This document shows positions 61,285 through 64,000 of a stretch of DNA of 64,000 nucleotides, piece by piece. The position numbers and the translations under genes are program-made. Within the stretch, counting starts at the first letter, position 1. Each line of letters starts with the position of its first letter. Under the pieces are notes generated by a model, which saw only the letters and a list, made by a program, of their open reading frames with translations, made no database searches and was not told the origin of the DNA. The DNA is from Halomonas cupida (lineage in GTDB: Bacteria; Pseudomonadota; Gammaproteobacteria; Pseudomonadales; Halomonadaceae). The stretch spans positions 556,888 to 620,887 of the forward strand of contig NZ_FRCA01000001.1 in NCBI RefSeq assembly GCF_900142755.1. Direction: 5' to 3'.

Positions 61285-62681
61285 GGGTTCTCCGCTGTGT
61301 TGCAGGGCGGCGGTTCAGGAAACGTCAAGCTGACGATCAGGCCCCGCTGGGAGGAAGGAATAGTGGCTGCCAGGCTGAGTCGTGCACCATGGGTGCGGGC
61401 AATGCCATCAACAATGGCCAGGCCGAGGCCGGAACCATCGTCGTCCTGCTGGCCACGATGGAAAGGGCGTAGCGACAGCAGGCGATGCTCTGCCGGAATG
61501 CCGGGGCCGTCGTCCTCCACGGCCAGGCAGGGCGGCTCGGTAGTGACCTTGACTGTCACCTGCCTCGCACCATAGCGGCAGGCATTGTCGATGAGATTGG
61601 CCAGTGCTTCGGCCAGTTGCCAGTCCAGGCCCATCACCCACACGGCGTGGTCACTGGCTTCGAGTCCCAGATCCACTGCCTGGCGCTGACATCGTTGCCA
61701 GTGCTCTCGTACCGCCTCTCGCGCAATGACATTGAGGTCGGTGCGCACCAGTTCGGGTTGATACTCCGGGTTGTCCAGGCGGGTCAATGACAGCAGTTGT
61801 ATGGCCAGCCGTGAGGCCCTGGTGCTGGTAGCCTGCATGGTCTCCAGTGCCTCTCGCCATAGCTCCGGGTTGTTCTGGCGCAGAGCCAGCTCGGCGCGGG
61901 CGGAGAGCCCTGACAATGGCGTCCGCAGTTGGTGGGAGGCATCACCGATGAAGCGTTCCTGGTTGGCCTTGACGCGGCGCATCCGAGCCAGCAGCTCATT
62001 GAGCGTGTCGCGCAGTTCGGCGAGCTCGCGGGGCAGCGGCAGTTCCAGTGGCTGAAGGGTTCGTGGGTCACGGGCGCGAATCTGACGGCGTAGCCGGGTG
62101 AGGGGGGCGAGCGCAAAGCGAATGGCAATGATCAGAGCAGCCAGGGTCAGCACCGCCAGCGCCAGTAGATAGGCCAGACTCTGGCGGAACAGCGCCCAAC
62201 TGAGCGCGTCGCGCCCTTCCCTGGTGTGTGCCACGCGGACCTCGAAGACATCACGAAATCTCCAGTCCTCGAGCCGCGAGCGGCGTACCCCCTGGCGCAG
62301 GGACATGCCCTGAAGCTGGATATCCCGATACCATAGCGTGTCACCGCCCTGTTGATCAGGGCGCGGATCCCCAGGAAGCGACGCATTGCCGGTCACCTGG
62401 TGCCCCTGGACATCGACCACGGCGTAGAACACGCGCTCGTCATTCTGCGTGGCGAGCATCTCCAGCGCTGCCGGGGGCAGGTCCAGCCACAATTGACCAT
62501 CCTGCCACTGGACCTGTTCGGAAATTGCCAGCGAGGCGGCTTCCAGCAGGCGATCAAAGGCGGTATCGGCAGTGCGTCGCGCGTCTGTCCAGGCTTGCCA
62601 GAGCACCAATGAGCCGACAGCCAGCATCGGCACCAGTATCCAGGTCAACAGCCGGCGATGCAGGGAGTCGCGTATGGTCAT
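61281..62681 (-). CDS. Sensor histidine kinase (TctE/QseC-like)
   Basis: A 466-residue kinase: first membrane helix near residues 12-30 (LTWILVPMLAVGSLVLW), a periplasmic domain (about 30-165) with TctE_N-like content, a second helix (SLAYLLALAVLTLAALIIAI), HAMP, then the phospho-His in FIGDASHQLRTPLSGL, N box LANLIDNACRYGARQV, and G boxes VEDDGPGIP and DGSGLGLAIV. It overlaps the response-regulator gene upstream and the binding-protein gene downstream by 4 bp each. Confidence 0.92.
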   Translation of the reverse strand: MTIRDSLHRRLLTWILVPMLAVGSLVLWQAWTDARRTADTAFDRLLEAASLAISEQVQWQDGQLWLDLPPAALEMLATQNDERVFYAVVDVQGHQVTGNASLPGDPRPDQQGGDTLWYRDIQLQGMSLRQGVRRSRLEDWRFRDVFEVRVAHTREGRDALSWALFRQSLAYLLALAVLTLAALIIAIRFALAPLTRLRRQIRARDPRTLQPLELPLPRELAELRDTLNELLARMRRVKANQERFIGDASHQLRTPLSGLSARAELALRQNNPELWREALETMQATSTRASRLAIQLLSLTRLDNPEYQPELVRTDLNVIAREAVREHWQRCQRQAVDLGLEASDHAVWVMGLDWQLAEALANLIDNACRYGARQVTVKVTTEPPCLAVEDDGPGIPAEHRLLSLRPFHRGQQDDDGSGLGLAIVDGIARTHGARLSLAATIPSSQRGLIVSLTFPEPPPCNTAENP

Positions 62682-63337
62682 GGCGCTTCAAGTAGGTAGC
62701 CGAGGCCACGCACGGTGCTCAGCTTGATGTCGTGGGATCCCAGGCGCTTGCGTAGACGATGAATGTAGACCTCGATAGCATTCTCGCCGATGTCGTCCTC
62801 AGCGAAGGCCTCGCTGGCAAGCGCGGACTTGTCGACGGGCTGACCGGCATGGCGCATCAGGCACGCCAGTAGTCGTTGCTCCCGGGGCGGCAGGGCCAAT
62901 GGTTCGTCACCAAGGGTGAAGCGTTGCGCCATGCTGTCGAAGGTCAAGGCACCGACATTGAGAACAGTGGTGGGGGCATGCCGACGCAACAGCGCACGAA
63001 CCCTGGCCTCGAGTTCTTCCAGCGAAAACGGCTTGGCCAGATAGTCATCGGCCCCCAGGTCAAGGCCACGAACCCGGTCTTCGATGGCCCCCCTGGCGGT
63101 CAGGATCAGCACGGGAGTGACACTGTCGTGACGCCGTAATGCCTCGAGAATTTCCAGGCCACTACGTCCCGGCAGGTTGAGATCCAGCAGCACCAGGGCG
63201 TGGTTATGGCGGGTTGAAAGGCTGGCGTGGGCGTGATCCCCGTGGTTGATATGTTCGACAGCATGGCCGCCGTGGTTCAGGGCATCGACCAGGGTGTCGG
63301 CCAGCAGACGATCATCTTCGACCAGCAGTATGGTCAT
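62678..63337 (-). CDS. OmpR/PhoB-family response regulator (TctD/QseB-like)
   Basis: A 219-residue regulator with acidic residues MTILLVEDDRL, the phospho-acceptor Asp52 in LLDLNLPGRSG, the conserved Lys in LAKPFSLEELEARV, and a C-terminal winged helix (ENAIEVYIHRLRKRLG and VRGLGYLLE). The ATG at 63337 overlaps the stop of the IclR-type gene (ATGA); earlier in-frame starts would add non-receiver residues. It partners the adjacent kinase. Confidence 0.93.
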   Translation of the reverse strand: MTILLVEDDRLLADTLVDALNHGGHAVEHINHGDHAHASLSTRHNHALVLLDLNLPGRSGLEILEALRRHDSVTPVLILTARGAIEDRVRGLDLGADDYLAKPFSLEELEARVRALLRRHAPTTVLNVGALTFDSMAQRFTLGDEPLALPPREQRLLACLMRHAGQPVDKSALASEAFAEDDIGENAIEVYIHRLRKRLGSHDIKLSTVRGLGYLLEAP

Positions 63338-63936
63338 GCATCCTCCTGTCGGTTCTGACCCGGTTGCAGTTGCCGAATGGCCGCTTCCAGTAGTCTGGCA
63401 CAACGATCATGCTCGAGGCGTCCACCGGGGCCGGACAGGGCAATCCACAACCGCATTCCTTCATCGTTCTCCAGCACTCGGTAGAGCATCTCTCCACCGC
63501 TCAATTCCAGGCGTGGGTCGTCCTCCCCACGGCTCGGCCACTCTGTACCCGGACTCAGGTCATGCCGCAATGGCTGGTCGGGAAGTGCCACCAGTCTGCA
63601 CAGTATGCCGGTATCGCTCTGTTCGAGCAGGCTGGCGGTTTCCTCCGACTGTCTGGCCAGTTCATCAAGTACTGGTTGGACGTACAACGCCAGGTTACGG
63701 CTGGGAGGATGGCGGCGAGCCAGGCGCAATGGCGTGTTGCCCATGCGCCAGCGCCCATCGTCACCGCGCCGGGCATAGTCGAAGCGCTCCAGCGATGCCA
63801 GCAGGCGCAACAGCGTGCTCTTGTAGTATCCAGTGGCTTGCGCCAACTCCGCGAGGCTGAAACTTTCTTGTGGTGAATCAAAGGATTCGAGCACTGTCAG
63901 GGCCCGTTCGACGGCTTCTACACGATCCTGAGCCAC
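63334..63936 (-). CDS. IclR-family transcriptional regulator, short
   Basis: A 200-residue protein: an IclR winged helix (VEAVERALTVLESFDSPQESFSLAELAQATGYYKSTLLRLLASLERFDYARR) and the first part of the effector domain (VQPVLDELARQSEETASLLEQSDTGILCRLVAL). Typical IclR proteins have about 250 residues, so the C-terminal part of the effector domain looks shortened. The GTG start at 63936 has GGAG 7 nt upstream. It begins the four-gene operon. Confidence 0.85.
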   Translation of the reverse strand: MAQDRVEAVERALTVLESFDSPQESFSLAELAQATGYYKSTLLRLLASLERFDYARRGDDGRWRMGNTPLRLARRHPPSRNLALYVQPVLDELARQSEETASLLEQSDTGILCRLVALPDQPLRHDLSPGTEWPSRGEDDPRLELSGGEMLYRVLENDEGMRLWIALSGPGGRLEHDRCARLLEAAIRQLQPGQNRQEDA

Positions 63937-64000
63937 ATGCTTTCTCCGTTATGAAATGGCCTGGGTCAGCCGTATTGAACTTTGGTCTCAAATGCATGAA

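Overview
The window reads as a chromosomal segment of a GC-rich gammaproteobacterium, most likely a Halomonas-type member of the Halomonadaceae. This is inferred from gene content and gene order: leuCDB-asd-truA-trpFBA-accD-folC-dedD-cvpA-purF-metZ is the Pseudomonas/Halomonas housekeeping order, although the large fimV gene usual between asd and truA in Pseudomonas is absent here. No rRNA, tRNA, CRISPR array, insertion sequence or prophage was seen.

Layout. 1-1502: a truncated membrane-protein gene and a LysR regulator on the minus strand. 1882-17022: biosynthetic housekeeping block on the plus strand (leucine, aspartate-semialdehyde, tRNA pseudouridine, tryptophan, malonyl-CoA, folate, SPOR/CvpA, purine, methionine). 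17375-24030: cytochrome b561, YceI, a MATE exporter, a decayed sugar/glycerol-kinase remnant, DadA, an acyltransferase and a small DUF4168 exported protein. 24263-39387: nitrate respiration locus. narK (fused double transporter), narGHJI, a PpiC-type isomerase, moaB and moeA lie on the minus strand; narXL is divergent, with FNR-like and NarL-like sites between the two groups. 39509-43961: phenylalanine/tyrosine catabolism (phhABC) with divergent phhR. 43962-51557: a condensin-like mksF-mksE-mksB operon. 51628-59771: cfa, a thiamine-binding-type protein, argP/argO, hpd with an SNF-family symporter, cobA and an RlpA-like protein. 60145-63936: a tightly overlapped operon of an IclR-type regulator, response regulator, histidine kinase and periplasmic binding protein.

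How the genes connect. The nar block supplies the reductase, transporters, molybdopterin enzymes and two-component control; cobA could supply sirohaem for downstream nitrite reduction. PhhA/B/C convert Phe to Tyr to 4-hydroxyphenylpyruvate, Hpd continues the route, and two TyrR-box-like sites precede hpd, so PhhR probably joins the two clusters although the mks operon and other genes lie between them.

Most unusual signals. (1) Directly before mksF lies a 26-bp tandem array in which every unit is a complete minicistron: Shine-Dalgarno, ATG, eight more codons, and a TGA that overlaps the next ATG as ATGA. A 17-residue leader ORF and seven 9-residue ORFs form a chain that ends in the ATGA start of mksF. 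(2) Several other genes (trpB, the MATE gene, moaB, the thiamine-binding gene, argO, and the mks promoter itself) carry locus-specific short tandem repeats of 13-17 bp just upstream of their start codons. (3) A family of semi-palindromic intergenic elements contains variable-number 7-bp repeats (3, 10 and 11 copies). (4) MksB has Gly and Ser where the SbcC/MukB-type Walker B and D-loop normally have Glu and Asp.
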